The notes below the pieces were generated by a model. It saw only the letters and a program-made list of their open reading frames with translations. It searched no databases and was not told the origin of the DNA. The position numbers and the translations under genes are program-made. From assembly GCA_012735355.1 (NCBI GenBank), contig JAAYHP010000093.1, positions 1 to 5,903 of the forward strand: 5,903 bases of DNA, in the 5' to 3' direction. Source of the DNA: Lysinibacillus sp. GTDB taxonomy: Bacteria; Bacillota; Bacilli; Bacillales_A; Planococcaceae. Of this stretch, positions 1 to 5,844 are shown in pieces (the stretch's first letter is position 1; the number at the start of each line of letters is the position of its first letter).

Positions 1-157
1 GATTAAACCATTGGCGTGTTTGTCAAGGGCAAATGGCGGCATCTTTTCGCAACTTCTCGATAATGAATTCAATTTCTGCATTGTTTTTCATAGAAGTTTT
101 TACACTACCCAGTTGTTAACTTAATAGTACTCTCACTAAATTAAAGAAAAGGGAGAG

Positions 158-199
158 AAAAATTAGAAATTGATGAGAATTTCCTTACACTTCTCTAAT
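158..199 (-). terminator. possible weak terminator after the PepSY gene
   Basis: Read on the minus strand, ATTAGAGAA (199-191) can pair with TTTCTAAT (169-162) with one bulged base, around a loop of 21 nt. A run of five U's (162-158) follows. The position, 15 nt past the PepSY stop codon, suits a terminator for the three-gene operon. The stem is almost all A-U, so it would be weak. The 3' arm is also part of the 18-bp repeat at 162-179, so the sequence may instead be a protein-binding site. Confidence 0.25.
162..179 (-). repeat. second copy of the 18-bp operator-like repeat
   Basis: ATTAGAAATTGATGAGAA on the plus strand matches 3140-3157 at 17 of 18 positions, in the same orientation. The two copies flank the sensor operon. 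Read on the minus strand it contains TTCTCAT and TTCTAAT exactly 11 bp apart, the spacing used by tandem sites of OmpR/PhoB-family regulators. A TACTAT -10-like box (129-124, minus) lies further left, so the repeat could control a leftward gene outside the window. That role is inference. Confidence 0.4.
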
Positions 200-213
200 A
201 ATATTCTAAATGC

Positions 214-1038
214 TTAGTCATCATCGTCATCATCATCGTCGTCGAGATCATCATCATTGTCATCATCGTCGTCGTCTTGATTAATAGGATGATTCACTTT
301 TTGATTTTGTTGTGGAGTCGTTTTTTCAGTTGTTGTTGGTTTATGGTGACGCGTAACTGATATTACTTTTCCAGAAATCGCATGAATTTGGAATATCGCA
401 TCTAATTTTTGTGAATCAATTTTCACTAAATAATGTCCACCATCGCTGCTCTCCACATAGCGAGTATATTCAGGATGACCTTTTAATTGAGATAATGCTA
501 TTTGCTTCGCTTGCTCAGCAGTTATAACAGTTCTGTTTACAGGTACTTCACTATCAGGTGACTTCGTTGTTTCAGAAAGAATGTCACCGGTGATTGCATG
601 AACGGTTAATATTTTAAGCTTATTATTTTGAGAGACTTCTACAATATAAGTGGCTGACTCCCCTTGACCATTGAATTCAATTGCTTCTATCTTTCCAACA
701 TTTTGTGATTGAAGCAGAGTTTGAATTTCTTCTATTGTTTTTATTTTACGATTTTCATCTGATGTAAGCTTTTTCAGAGTCGTGACGTTTCCAACAGTTG
801 CATTAATTTCAATATGATAAAGCTGATTGTTCCGATTTAATGTCATATAGTAAGTGTCTCCCTTTTGTTCAAAGGATTCAACAGTGCCGCCATAGAGGGT
901 TTCTATTTTCTTAGAAGCTTCATGTACTGTAAGGATTTCTGCTTTAAAAAACTGCTCGTGAATCGTCCAACCAACAATTGCTGTAATACAAATGCAGGCT
1001 ATAACGAGGCCAATCATCCATTTCGTATAATTTGTCAT
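214..1038 (-). CDS. membrane-anchored PepSY-domain protein with poly-aspartate tail
   Basis: The product is 274 residues and probably lies outside the cell, held by one N-terminal membrane segment (about residues 7-27) with no lipobox. Three PepSY-like units follow at about 34-88, 97-155 and 170-228. Each has an alpha helix and then beta strands ending in a pattern such as HAITGDI or HAISGKV. A Thr/Pro/Gln linker (about 231-254) leads to the tail, residues 255-274, with 18 Asp, one Asn and one Leu. The start codon overlaps the kinase stop codon (ATGA) and is preceded by GAGGTGG at 7 nt, so it is translationally coupled to the kinase. PepSY domains are thought to bind or inhibit extracytoplasmic proteins. 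Together with the neighbours (compare ykoJ beside ykoGH in B. subtilis), this suggests an accessory or target of the two-component system. The acidic tail may bind cations or cationic peptides, which is inference. Its exact role is unknown. Confidence 0.9.
   Translation of the reverse strand: MTNYTKWMIGLVIACICITAIVGWTIHEQFFKAEILTVHEASKKIETLYGGTVESFEQKGDTYYMTLNRNNQLYHIEINATVGNVTTLKKLTSDENRKIKTIEEIQTLLQSQNVGKIEAIEFNGQGESATYIVEVSQNNKLKILTVHAITGDILSETTKSPDSEVPVNRTVITAEQAKQIALSQLKGHPEYTRYVESSDGGHYLVKIDSQKLDAIFQIHAISGKVISVTRHHKPTTTEKTTPQQNQKVNHPINQDDDDDDNDDDLDDDDDDDDD
217..276 (-). repeat. in-frame GAY (Asp) codon repeat
   Basis: Twenty codons at the 3' end of the PepSY gene are GAT or GAC in mixed order. 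The exceptions are one AAT (Asn261, one base from GAT) and one CTC (Leu265). A trinucleotide tract like this can gain or lose units by slippage without breaking the frame, so tail length may vary between strains. The mixed use of GAT and GAC suggests selection for the acidic tail and not a recent pure expansion. Confidence 0.85.
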
Positions 1039-2402
1039 TCACTATCCACCTCGTTTTGTTGGATAGTTTCTGGAATGAATAGAGTAAAAGTAGAACCGAC
1101 ATTTTCCTCACTTTCAACTTCAATTTCAATTTGCAAAATATCTGCTATTTCTTTAGCAATTGATAATCCTAGTCCAGTACCCCCAGTTTTGCGGTTGCGG
1201 TCTTTAACGACACGGTAAAATCGGTCGAAAAGGTGAGAAATATTTTCTTTTGGAATACCTACTCCAAAATCTTGAATAGCGATAGAAACTTTATCATCAA
1301 TTGCACGTACTGTAACGATAACTTCCTTCTCACTATATTTCCGTGCATTATCGAGAAGAATAAAGAGCAATTGTTTTAACTTTTGTTCATCTGAATGAAT
1401 CCATAAGTCCTTCTCACAATGCAATATAAAATTCCGATTATAGGCTTGACGCATTTGAGAAACAGTATTTTCTAAAAGTTTTATGACGTTTAAATGAGTA
1501 ATTTTCGGAGCTTGGTGTTCCTTATTTTTAGCAAGCTCTAACATTTGTACAATTAAATCATTCATACGTGAAGATTCGGAAACGATTGCTTCCAAAGCTT
1601 CGTTTGCCACTTGTTCATTCGTGAAACCTCTTCGTAATAATAGCTTTGCATAACTTTCAATAACGGTTAACGGCGTTTTTAACTCATGGCTAGCATTGGA
1701 AACGAATTGTTCTTGTTTCTTATAGTTAGTTTCTAATGCCTCCATCATGAAGTTAAAGGTGCGTCCGATTTCTGCTAATTCATCTTTCCCTACTTTTGAA
1801 AGTTCAATTTTCTCATAAGATCTTGAAGTGGCATTTTTCTTCATGGCGGAACTCAAACGTTCAAGAGGTTTTATAATAATGCTACTTAGAGCCATATTTG
1901 ATAATAAAATTGGGATTGCTACTAATACAGTTACAACGATTAAAATTAATTTTAATAATTCTTTATTTCTAGCTAAATCATTGAGCAGTTGGATGAGTTG
2001 TATTTCTACAATGCTGCCATCGACCCAAATGGCTGGATAGGAAACCATAATTACAGGTTGGCCGTCGATGGTTGTTTTTCCATAAGACTTACCTTCTGAA
2101 ACATCGATTTGTATGTCCGCTAAAGATAATGTGTATTCGACAGAAGTAATTTTATTGCCGTTCTCATCAAACACTCTAATTTTACCGTTCGTAGGCATAT
2201 ACGCCCGTAAAACGTCATCTGTATTCACAGCTGGAACTTTATTTAATGTGGTTAACAGCTCTTCACCTCGGAGTTGAAGTTGCTCCACTTCCGTATTGAT
2301 AGAAAGCTGTTCATAAAGCAGGAAAATCCCAATATGGATGAAAATTAATAAAGACAGCATTAAAAGGGTTGTAAATAAATGAATCTTCGTTCTAAGCTTC
2401 AT
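1035..2402 (-). CDS. HAMP-domain sensor histidine kinase (YkoH/ArlS-like)
   Basis: This 455-residue membrane kinase senses an external signal and phosphorylates the response regulator encoded just upstream. It has a first membrane segment at about 8-30, an extracellular region at about 31-148, a second membrane segment at about 149-170 and a HAMP linker at about 171-224. The dimerisation/phosphoacceptor box FVSNASHELKTP follows, with His239 as the predicted phosphorylated residue. The ATPase domain shows the N box (LLDNARKYS, Asn352), G1 box (DFGVGI, 378-383), F box (FDRFYR, 392-397) and G2 box (GGTGLGL, 407-413), all intact, so it should be active. Length and order match the YkoH/ArlS type. 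It overlaps the regulator by 11 nt and has AAAGGAG 7 nt before its ATG. The external domain resembles nothing I can name, so the signal is unknown. The PepSY partner may take part in sensing. Confidence 0.95.
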   Translation of the reverse strand: MKLRTKIHLFTTLLMLSLLIFIHIGIFLLYEQLSINTEVEQLQLRGEELLTTLNKVPAVNTDDVLRAYMPTNGKIRVFDENGNKITSVEYTLSLADIQIDVSEGKSYGKTTIDGQPVIMVSYPAIWVDGSIVEIQLIQLLNDLARNKELLKLILIVVTVLVAIPILLSNMALSSIIIKPLERLSSAMKKNATSRSYEKIELSKVGKDELAEIGRTFNFMMEALETNYKKQEQFVSNASHELKTPLTVIESYAKLLLRRGFTNEQVANEALEAIVSESSRMNDLIVQMLELAKNKEHQAPKITHLNVIKLLENTVSQMRQAYNRNFILHCEKDLWIHSDEQKLKQLLFILLDNARKYSEKEVIVTVRAIDDKVSIAIQDFGVGIPKENISHLFDRFYRVVKDRNRKTGGTGLGLSIAKEIADILQIEIEVESEENVGSTFTLFIPETIQQNEVDSE

Positions 2403-3093
2403 TTGCTGACTCCTTTAATACATAGCCAACCCCTCGAACTGTGTGGATAATCGGCTTTGAGTTTGCTGCGTCGAGCTTTTGTCGAAGGTAGCGAATATAT
2501 ACATCCACCACATTCGTATCGCCATAGTAATCAAATCCCCATACAGACTCTAAAATTTGTTCTCGAGTTAATACTTGCTTTGGATGTTTTAATAAATAAT
2601 GCAACAGGTCGTATTCCCTTGGAGTTAAATCGATAGCTGTTCCAAAATACAACACTTCTCTCGTTTGCTCATGGATGGAAAGATTTCCGTATGATAATAA
2701 ATGTTCATCTTTTTCTTTATTAGCAGGTTTTGAAAAGCGTAGTGCAGCTCTGATTCTTGCAAGCAATTCATCAATTTCAAAAGGTTTTGTAACATAATCA
2801 TTTGCTCCTAAATCCAAACCTTTTACTTTGTCTTCCACATCACTTTTCGCTGTTAAAAGAATTACTGGGGTAAATTGTTCTGTAGCTCGAATTCGTTTTA
2901 ATACATCAAGACCGTGCATTTCGGGAAGCATTAAATCGAGAAGAATTAAATCGTAATCACCTTCCCTATATTTGATTAAACCTTCCGTTCCAGTGTGAGC
3001 AACATCAGCAATATAGCCTTCGTATTGAAGCTCCAATTGCAATACACGGGCAATATTTTCTTCATCTTCAATCACTAAAATTTTATATTCCAT
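2392..3093 (-). CDS. OmpR/PhoB-family response regulator (YkoG/ArlR-like)
   Basis: This is a cytoplasmic transcription regulator of 233 residues, partner of the overlapping kinase gene. The receiver domain (about 3-118) has the acidic pair Asp10/Glu11, the phosphorylated Asp53 in LLDLMLP, Thr81 and Lys103, which is the complete active site. The C-terminal winged-helix domain (about 130-228) carries the family pattern LTPREYDLL, a recognition-helix region VVDVYIRYLRQKL and the wing end HTVRGVGYVL. It is the first gene of the operon. The ribosome binding site is weak (GTGAG, 8 nt before ATG). The upstream region holds TTTCT repeats at 11-bp spacing that could be its own operator. ArlR, YkoG and similar regulators cannot be told apart from sequence reading alone, so I give no symbol. 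Confidence 0.95.
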   Translation of the reverse strand: MEYKILVIEDEENIARVLQLELQYEGYIADVAHTGTEGLIKYREGDYDLILLDLMLPEMHGLDVLKRIRATEQFTPVILLTAKSDVEDKVKGLDLGANDYVTKPFEIDELLARIRAALRFSKPANKEKDEHLLSYGNLSIHEQTREVLYFGTAIDLTPREYDLLHYLLKHPKQVLTREQILESVWGFDYYGDTNVVDVYIRYLRQKLDAANSKPIIHTVRGVGYVLKESANEA

Positions 3094-3123
3094 GTCATCA
3101 TCTCACTTATCTATTTTTTTAAA

Positions 3124-3158
3124 ATAATACAAGAAAAACATTAGAAATTAATGAGAAA
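3124..3158 (-). promoter_or_regulatory. predicted promoter and tandem operator of the sensor operon
   Basis: On the minus strand, TTTCT occurs at 3158-3154, 3147-3143 and 3136-3132, each exactly 11 bp from the next. A -10-like TATTAT (3129-3124) follows at once, with 30 nt to the regulator ATG. No recognisable -35 box exists at the correct distance. That fits a promoter activated by a regulator bound over the -35 region, as known for PhoP/PhoB-type proteins. The likely binder is the response regulator encoded here (autoregulation), which is inference. Confidence 0.45.
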
Positions 3159-3253
3159 ACTTTATGGTTTATAAATTACACTTACTTTATAAAAAAAACA
3201 AACAACATGAAGAGTCTTAATATGAAATTACGAAAAAAGAAAGGATGAAAGAT

Positions 3254-3469
3254 TTGTCGAAAATCGCTTGGTTTGAAATGGAAGAAAATGAAAGCCCTGA
3301 ACAATGTATAGCAAGAATTGAAAAAATGGGATATCGACCAATTATGAGGAAAGAGGAACCGGTTTTTCACATAGTGGATGGTGAAGTGACGTATCTTCGT
3401 CAAAAGGTTCGGTTTAAGGCAGTATTGCGGGAGGAGGAAAATAAAAATAAATCTAAAACCGAACATTAA
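3254..3469 (+). CDS. NETI-motif small protein (YebG-like)
   Basis: This is a small protein of the NETI family, found next to purE in Bacillus (yebG); its function is unknown. The family core is visible as WFEMEEN, then ESPEQCIARIEKMGYRPIMR and EEPVF. The name-giving NETI is NESP here. An ATG three codons upstream (3245) would sit directly against the only Shine-Dalgarno sequence, AAAGGA (3240-3245), leaving no spacer. The TTG at 3254 lies 8 nt after it, so I take TTG as the start, giving 71 residues. The family's usual N-terminus, a few residues before the FEV core, agrees. The C-terminus is charged (EEENKNKSKTEH) and its last codons overlap a PurR box. No terminator separates it from the pur promoter, so some readthrough into purE is possible. 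I see no convincing promoter of its own in 3094-3240. Confidence 0.85.
   Translation: MSKIAWFEMEENESPEQCIARIEKMGYRPIMRKEEPVFHIVDGEVTYLRQKVRFKAVLREEENKNKSKTEH
3455..3467 (+). promoter_or_regulatory. PurBox 1 (PurR operator), exact consensus match
   Basis: AAAACCGAACATT fits the Bacillus PurR consensus AWWWCCGAACWWT at every position. It lies inside the last codons and stop of the NETI gene, roughly 85 to 72 bp before the predicted pur transcription start. PurR represses purine synthesis genes and is released by PRPP. A second box in opposite orientation follows 18 bp downstream, as expected for a paired site. Confidence 0.75.
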
Positions 3470-3485
3470 GCTATATAAAAATATA

Positions 3486-3498
3486 ATCGTTCGCATTT
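3486..3498 (-). promoter_or_regulatory. PurBox 2 (weaker, opposite strand)
   Basis: On the minus strand, AAATGCGAACGAT keeps the central CGAAC and matches 11 of 13 positions of AWWWCCGAACWWT (a G replaces the first C, and one G falls at a W). It faces the exact box at 3455-3467 across 18 bp, close to the spacing known for PurR box pairs. It lies just upstream of the -35 element. Confidence 0.6.
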
Positions 3499-3503
3499 TT
3501 TCA

Positions 3504-3532
3504 TTGATTTTATGACTAACCCTTGTTACAAT
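3504..3532 (+). promoter_or_regulatory. sigma-A promoter of the pur operon
   Basis: TTGATT (3504-3509) and TACAAT (3527-3532) are separated by 17 bp. A TG dinucleotide one base before the -10 box makes it an extended -10. Transcription should start near 3539, just before the riboswitch, leaving an untranslated leader of about 270 nt ahead of purE. The PurBoxes lie immediately upstream. Confidence 0.8.
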
Positions 3533-3544
3533 GAACAAAGGAAA

Positions 3545-3619
3545 TATCCCACATATATGCTAGAGGATATGGCTCTAGTGTCTCTACCCGACACCGTAAA
3601 TGTCGGACTATGCGGGAAA
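3545..3619 (+). promoter_or_regulatory. guanine-class purine riboswitch aptamer
   Basis: All conserved parts are present. P1 is 3547-3554 with 3610-3617 (one A-C mismatch). P2 is CTAGAG (3560-3565) with CTCTAG (3573-3578), with loop GATATGG. The junction is GTCTCTAC (3580-3587). P3 is CCGACA (3588-3593) with TGTCGG (3601-3606), with loop CCGTAAA. Junction J3/1 is ACT (3607-3609). The C at 3608 corresponds to C74 of the B. subtilis xpt aptamer, which pairs with guanine; adenine-binding members have U there. Guanine or hypoxanthine binding should lower expression of the pur genes downstream. Confidence 0.95.
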
Positions 3620-3703
3620 GCGACTTTTGGATAAATGAAGATTGGCTAGTATTTAAGAATGCCAATTTATCTATCGCGTTGTCCTCAAGTACTTAGCTTT
3701 CTT
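3614..3703 (+). promoter_or_regulatory. predicted antiterminator pairing of the riboswitch
   Basis: GGGAAAGC (3614-3621), which includes half of the P1 3' strand, can pair with GCTTTCTT (3696-3703), with two G-U pairs at the end. The second strand is the 5' arm top of the terminator. The pairing therefore excludes both P1 and the terminator. Between them a separate hairpin, ATTGGC (3641-3646)/GCCAAT (3661-3666) extended by GATAA/TTATC, would bring the two strands together. Guanine binding locks P1 and frees the terminator. Confidence 0.65.
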
Positions 3704-3747
3704 TAGTGTAGCAGTGTAGTGAAGGCGGGGTATTTGGGGATTTTTTT
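3682..3747 (+). terminator. riboswitch-controlled intrinsic terminator before purE
   Basis: Bases 3682-3701 pair with 3721-3740 over 20 positions, with a single A-G mismatch and five G-U pairs. Seven T's (3741-3747) follow. The loop is 19 nt. This is the expression platform of the guanine riboswitch: formed when guanine is bound, it stops transcription about 60 nt before the purE start. Confidence 0.85.
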
Positions 3748-3810
3748 GTTCATATTAATTGTCAATAGTTGTAGAAAATGTGCAGTAAAAATAATAAAGG
3801 AGCGACATTC

Positions 3811-4299
3811 ATGAATCCTAAAATTGGTGTCATTATGGGAAGCTCAAGTGATTGGGAAACGATGAAGCATGCATGTGACATTTTAGATGAACTAGGAGTA
3901 CCTTATGAAAAAAAAGTTGTTTCTGCTCACCGTACTCCGGATTTAATGTTTGAATATGCGGAAACTGCAAGAACACGCGGTATCGAAGTGATTATCGCTG
4001 GAGCAGGTGGCGCAGCCCATTTACCAGGAATGGTTGCTAGTAAAACGACATTACCGGTAATCGGTGTTCCGGTGCAATCGAGAGCATTAAACGGATTAGA
4101 CTCTTTACTTTCCATTGTTCAAATGCCAGGGGGTATTCCTGTTGCAACAGTTGCTATTGGGAAAGCAGGAGCGACAAATGCAGGACTACTCGCCGCACAA
4201 ATTTTATCAATAAATGATAAAGCACTTGCAGACAAACTGGAAGCACGACGTGAACAATTAAAACAAATGGTGTTAGAAAGTTCAGGTGACTTGAATTGA
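3811..4299 (+). CDS. purE: N5-carboxyaminoimidazole ribonucleotide mutase
   Basis: PurE (class I, 162 residues, normal length) moves the carboxylate of N5-CAIR from nitrogen to carbon to give CAIR in cytosolic purine synthesis. The N-terminal GSSSDW (10-15) binds the ribose phosphate. SAHRTP (38-43) carries the catalytic His40. [12 protein letters not shown] (63-74), PVQS (87-90) and the MPGGIPVAT stretch complete the active site. Its partner PurK, encoded next with a 4-nt overlap, supplies N5-CAIR, which confirms the bacterial mutase class. The ATG at 3811 has AAAGGAG at 8 nt. An in-frame ATG at 3778 lacks a ribosome binding site and would add 11 residues before the conserved start, so I reject it. 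It is controlled by the PurBoxes, promoter and guanine riboswitch upstream. Confidence 0.98.
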   Translation: MNPKIGVIMGSSSDWETMKHACDILDELGVPYEKKVVSAHRTPDLMFEYAETARTRGIEVIIAGAGGAAHLPGMVASKTTLPVIGVPVQSRALNGLDSLLSIVQMPGGIPVATVAIGKAGATNAGLLAAQILSINDKALADKLEARREQLKQMVLESSGDLN

Positions 4300-5423
4300 T
4301 AAAAACAATTTACCCTGGCCAAACGATTGGCATTATCGGGGGTGGACAGTTAGGCCGAATGATGGCTCTAGCTGCAAAAGAGGCAGGTTTTAAAATTGCT
4401 GTCCTTGAACCGGCAATGGACTCACCATGTGGCCAAGTAGCAGATATCCGAATTGTAGCTCCTTACGATGATGAAGCGGCATTAGAAGAATTAGCAGAAG
4501 TAAGTGATGTTATTACTTTTGAATTTGAAAATATAGATTATGAAGGATTAAAACGATTAACAGAAATAGCCTACGTTCCTCAAGGGGCTGAAATTATACG
4601 CATTACGCAAAATAGAGTAACAGAAAAAGAGGCCATTGCGAATGCTGGAAGTCCCGTAGCTCCTTATATTGTTTGTAATAGCTATGAGGAGCTAGTAGAA
4701 AAAATCGACGAAATTGGCTATCCAAGCATCGTCAAAACAGCACGCTTTGGTTATGACGGTAAAGGTCAACAGAAATTAAATTCGAAAGATGACCTGCCGT
4801 TAGCCAAAAGTTTGTTTGAACATTCCCAATGTATCGTGGAAGGCTTTGTTCCTTTTGAAAAGGAAATTTCCGTCATTATTCATCGCAATGGCTTAGGTGA
4901 AACTTATTGTTTACCAGTAGGGGAAAATATTCATGTGAATCACATTTTACATGAAACGATTGTTCCAGCACGCATTACCGATGAAACGAAAAGAAAGGCG
5001 GAAGAAGAAGCCGCTAAAATTGCAGAACATTTAGAATTAGTTGGCACTCTTGCAGTGGAAATGTTCGTGTTAAAAGATGGACAACTGATCATTAATGAAT
5101 TAGCACCTAGACCGCATAATTCGGGGCATTATTCCATCGAAGCATGTAACATATCCCAATTTGCTCAACACATTCGAGCAGTTTGTGGTTGGCCATTACG
5201 CAAGCCGAAATTACATGCGCCATCCATTATGGTGAATGTCCTTGGTCAGCACGTAGCACCTTTAACCAACTCCATCATGAAATATCCAGATTGGTCGATC
5301 CATTTATACGGAAAAAGTGAAGCAAAAGTAAATCGAAAAATGGGCCACGTTACTGTTCTAACGGATGATTTAGAGACAACTTTAAAAGAAATCGAAGCAT
5401 CTGGCATCTGGTCAGAAAAATAA
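4296..5423 (+). CDS. purK: 5-(carboxyamino)imidazole ribonucleotide synthase
   Basis: PurK is an ATP-grasp enzyme that joins AIR and bicarbonate, using ATP, to make N5-CAIR for PurE. The 375-residue length is typical. GGGQLG (15-20) opens the N-terminal fold. TFEFENID (74-81) and PQGAEI (95-100) follow. [11 protein letters not shown] (148-158) is the ATP-grasp loop. VEMF (254-257) and [13 protein letters not shown] (267-279) hold metal and substrate residues. The start is TTG at 4296, overlapping the purE stop codon (TTGA), with AGGTGA at 6 nt inside purE. Translation should be coupled to purE. The alignment of [16 protein letters not shown] with other PurK N-termini supports this start. The gene normally following in Bacillus, purB, is absent. 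Confidence 0.97.
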   Translation: MIKTIYPGQTIGIIGGGQLGRMMALAAKEAGFKIAVLEPAMDSPCGQVADIRIVAPYDDEAALEELAEVSDVITFEFENIDYEGLKRLTEIAYVPQGAEIIRITQNRVTEKEAIANAGSPVAPYIVCNSYEELVEKIDEIGYPSIVKTARFGYDGKGQQKLNSKDDLPLAKSLFEHSQCIVEGFVPFEKEISVIIHRNGLGETYCLPVGENIHVNHILHETIVPARITDETKRKAEEEAAKIAEHLELVGTLAVEMFVLKDGQLIINELAPRPHNSGHYSIEACNISQFAQHIRAVCGWPLRKPKLHAPSIMVNVLGQHVAPLTNSIMKYPDWSIHLYGKSEAKVNRKMGHVTVLTDDLETTLKEIEASGIWSEK

Positions 5424-5594
5424 AGGAGTTCATTTTAGGTGTTTCATTTAAGGAATTATCGAAATACTATCGTTAGTTTGAATTGTTAATGATTTGCGTT
5501 TGAGTTTCATCATGAATCTCCTTCGTAATTATCATAATTTCTTTACATCGACAAATATTAAAAAAATTCTTTCTAAGACTTGGAGGACAACTAA
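5424..5594 (+). other. purK-purS gap where purB and purC are expected
   Basis: This 171-nt stretch holds no purB or purC and no recognisable piece of either. It begins with a good ribosome binding site, AAAGGAG (5422-5428), followed at 10 nt by GTG (5439) and a 16-codon ORF. On the minus strand, AAGGAG (5523-5518) precedes ATGATG and a 21-codon ORF (5513-5448). A short palindrome, AATTATCATAATT (5527-5539), is present. I see no clear terminator or promoter. The likely reading is that purS is cotranscribed with purEK. Confidence 0.6.
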
Positions 5595-5843
5595 ATGAAG
5601 AAAGTAAAAATTTATGTAACATTACGTGAAAGTGTATTCGAGCCACAAGGAGCTGCGGTACAAAAATCATTAGTAGAAACGGGTTATAACGAAGTAGAAG
5701 AGATTCGAATTGGTAAATATTTAGAAGTTGTTATTGGTGATACTACCCGTGACATTGACACACTCGTTAAAGAATTGTGTGAAAAAGTTTTAGTAAATAC
5801 AGTGATTGAAGACTATCGCTACGAAGTCGAGGAGGCTAACTAA
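5595..5843 (+). CDS. purS: phosphoribosylformylglycinamidine synthase subunit PurS
   Basis: PurS (82 residues, usual length) is the small non-catalytic subunit of FGAM synthase. It bridges PurQ (glutaminase) and PurL (synthetase) and helps pass ammonia between them, making FGAM from FGAR, glutamine and ATP in the cytosol. The family pattern is clear: KVKIYVTLRESVFEPQGAAV at the start, then GYNEVEEIRIGKYLEV and a C-terminal VNTVIEDYRYEV. GGAGG lies 8 nt before the ATG. The purQ ribosome binding site sits in its last codons. PurS as a separate gene marks the three-part FGAM synthase typical of Gram-positive bacteria. Confidence 0.97.
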   Translation: MKKVKIYVTLRESVFEPQGAAVQKSLVETGYNEVEEIRIGKYLEVVIGDTTRDIDTLVKELCEKVLVNTVIEDYRYEVEEAN

Positions 5844-5844
5844 T

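Noticed and set aside
130..157. CTCTC (130-134) and GAGAG (153-157) inverted repeat
   Set aside because: Only five base pairs around an 18-nt loop, with no T-run on either strand.
865..1218. Plus-strand ORF of 117 codons across the kinase/PepSY junction
   Set aside because: It lies antisense to two well supported genes and shows no domain. Its openness follows from the codon use of the real genes.
3182..3538. Minus-strand ORF of 118 codons opposite the NETI gene
   Set aside because: It mirrors the NETI frame and pur promoter region, has a Phe-rich composition typical of an AT-rich antisense frame, and has no family features.
3778..3810. Longer purE start at ATG 3778
   Set aside because: No ribosome binding site precedes it and the extra residues are not part of the family. 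ATG 3811 has AAAGGAG at 8 nt.
5506..5535. Possible internal promoter before purS (TATCAT at 5530-5535)
   Set aside because: No -35 element better than three of six matches exists at 16-18 bp spacing. Weak boxes like this are common in AT-rich gaps.
5527..5539. Palindrome AATTATCATAATT between purK and purS
   Set aside because: The one-base centre cannot form a hairpin loop. It is AT-rich and has no T-run or partner site, so it is neither a terminator nor a clear operator.
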